Source: Candidatus Corynebacterium faecigallinarum
GTDB taxonomy: Bacteria; Actinomycetota; Actinomycetes; Mycobacteriales; Mycobacteriaceae
Length of the DNA stretch: 64,000 bases
Reading direction: 5' to 3'
Assembly: GCA_019120175.1 (NCBI GenBank)
Contig: DWVP01000019.1
Location: 1-64,000 of the forward strand
Part shown: piece after piece, positions 63,175-64,000 of the stretch
Numbering within the stretch: position 1 is the stretch's first letter
Layout: every line of letters begins with the position of its first letter
Notes under the pieces: generated by a model
Told to the model about the DNA's origin: nothing
What the model saw: only the letters and a program-made list of their open reading frames with translations
Databases searched by the model: none
Translations under genes and position numbers: made by a program

Positions 63175-64000
63175 TCAGCTGATGGCGTCGAAGCCGAGCT
63201 TGAGGTCGGCGAGGATGTCGGAGACGTCCTCGATACCGACCGACAGGCGCACCGTCGCCAGGTTCACTCCCGCACGCTCCAGGCCGTGCTGGTCGGACTG
63301 GGAGTGGGTGGTGGTCGCCGGGTGGACGACCAGGGAACGGACGTCACCAACGTTGGCGAGGTTGGAGTGCAGCTTCAGGGCGTCGATGAACGCCCAGGCC
63401 TTTTCGCGGGCCTCGTCCGACCAGGCGTCGTCGACGGCCAGGTCGAAGGAGAGCACGGAGCCGGTGTACTCGATGCCCAGCTTCTCCTTGACGGCGAACC
63501 AGGGGGAGTCCGGCAGGCCGGCGTAGTTGACCTTCGCCACGGCCGGGTTGGTGGCCAGGGACTCGGCGACGATATTGGCGTTCTCGTTGTGCTTCTGCAC
63601 GCGCAGCGCCAGGGTGTCCAGGCCCTGGATGGCGACCCAGGCGTTGAACGGGGACAGGGCGGCGCCGGTGTCGCGCAGCAGACCGGCGCGGGCCTTCAGG
63701 CCGAAGGCCGGGGCACCCAGGTCGGCGTACTTCAGGCCGTGGTAGGCGGGGTCCGGGGTGACGAAGCCGGGGAAGACCGGCTGGCCATCCTTCTCCACGG
63801 TCCAGTCGAAGGAGCCGCCGTCGATGAGGATGCCGCCGAGGCCGGAGCCGTTGCCGGTGTAGAACTTCGTCAGCGAGGCCACGACGATGTCGGCACCGAG
63901 ATCCAGGGGGCGCACGAGGGCGGCGGTGGCGATGGTGTTGTCGACGATCAGCGGGACGTTGTTCTTGTGTGCCAGCTCCGCGACGGCCGGAATGTCGAGG
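63175..64000 (-). CDS. metY: O-acetylhomoserine sulfhydrylase, 5'-truncated by window edge
   Basis: The visible 274 codons are the C-terminal part of a PLP Cys/Met-metabolism enzyme (full length about 430-440). The PLP lysine is in VASLTKFYTGNGSGLGG. VPLIVDNTIATAALVRPLDLGAD precedes it, and ALSPFNAWVAIQGLDTLALRVQKHNENA and NVGDVRSLVVHPATTTHSQ are diagnostic of the sulfhydrylase (MetY), not MetB. It catalyses direct sulfhydrylation of O-acetylhomoserine. The start and any McbR site lie beyond base 64000. Confidence 0.93.
   Translation of the reverse strand, partial: LDIPAVAELAHKNNVPLIVDNTIATAALVRPLDLGADIVVASLTKFYTGNGSGLGGILIDGGSFDWTVEKDGQPVFPGFVTPDPAYHGLKYADLGAPAFGLKARAGLLRDTGAALSPFNAWVAIQGLDTLALRVQKHNENANIVAESLATNPAVAKVNYAGLPDSPWFAVKEKLGIEYTGSVLSFDLAVDDAWSDEAREKAWAFIDALKLHSNLANVGDVRSLVVHPATTTHSQSDQHGLERAGVNLATVRLSVGIEDVSDILADLKLGFDAIS

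Overview
The window looks like a high-GC Corynebacterium chromosome (close to the C. variabile / C. terpenotabidum type; this placement is inference). Three things point there. The gene order matches the mycobacterial and corynebacterial core: ESX-4 genes, rplM-rpsI-glmM, glmS-alr-tsaE-tsaBD-groESL, whiB3-sigD-rsdA-guaB-guaB3-guaA. Lineage-specific proteins are present (WhiB3, RsdA-like anti-sigma, DUF5319, DUF3017, ImuA'/ImuB/DnaE2). Operator types include LexA, LldR-like, McbR-like, PHO-like and CIRCE. No rRNA, tRNA, CRISPR array or insertion sequence was found.

Region by region. 1-3530: 3' end of a type VII (ESX-4) locus, eccC and its Rv3446c-like partner. 3522-7651: an L-lactate cassette (lldD, lldP, divergent lldR) sitting between the ESX core genes and the ESX substrate genes. 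7693-8470: two WXG100 substrates behind an ECF-type promoter. 8685-11335: rplM-rpsI, a run of hairpins, a dyad-symmetric repeat array and glmM. 11353-13682: a second operon behind a near-copy of the same ECF-type promoter, with an EspC-like small protein, an Ala/Pro-rich repeat protein and a small coiled-coil protein. 13679-14882: a gutted GNAT gene and an alpha/beta-hydrolase-like protein. 14961-23343: glmS-alr-tsaE, a single-ORF TsaB-RimI-TsaD fusion, and groES-groEL1 under CIRCE. 23467-32352: whiB3, sigD-rsdA, DUF5319, guaB, guaB3, a Na/Pi cotransporter with a PHO-like box, guaA.

32455-38812: SOS mutasome genes imuA'-imuB, a secreted SGNH esterase, a sucrase/ferredoxin-like protein, lipoproteins. 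38878-41844: a 53-residue secreted protein and the metQNI methionine importer. 42012-46272: dnaE2, whose start codon lies inside a LexA box, and an EspI/MinD-like ATPase. 46500-53776: a secreted lipase, a membrane-anchored esterase, tandem aminopeptidase C genes and a DUF222-HNH protein. 53911-58008: M18 aminopeptidase-trmL and folD-DUF3017-LLM oxidoreductase. 58169-64000: a sulfate ABC importer, then convergent metX and metY. The metQNI and sulfate operons share an McbR-like operator, which fits joint sulfur/methionine control with metX-metY.

A recurring feature is leaderless expression: about sixteen genes have a TANNNT -10 hexamer only 6-8 nt before the start codon and no Shine-Dalgarno. 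This pattern was used to choose starts. The most novel-looking material is the ESX-4-linked pair of operons with matching ECF-type promoters, the dyad array before glmM, the triple tsa/rimI fusion and the 25-bp inverted repeat after guaB3.
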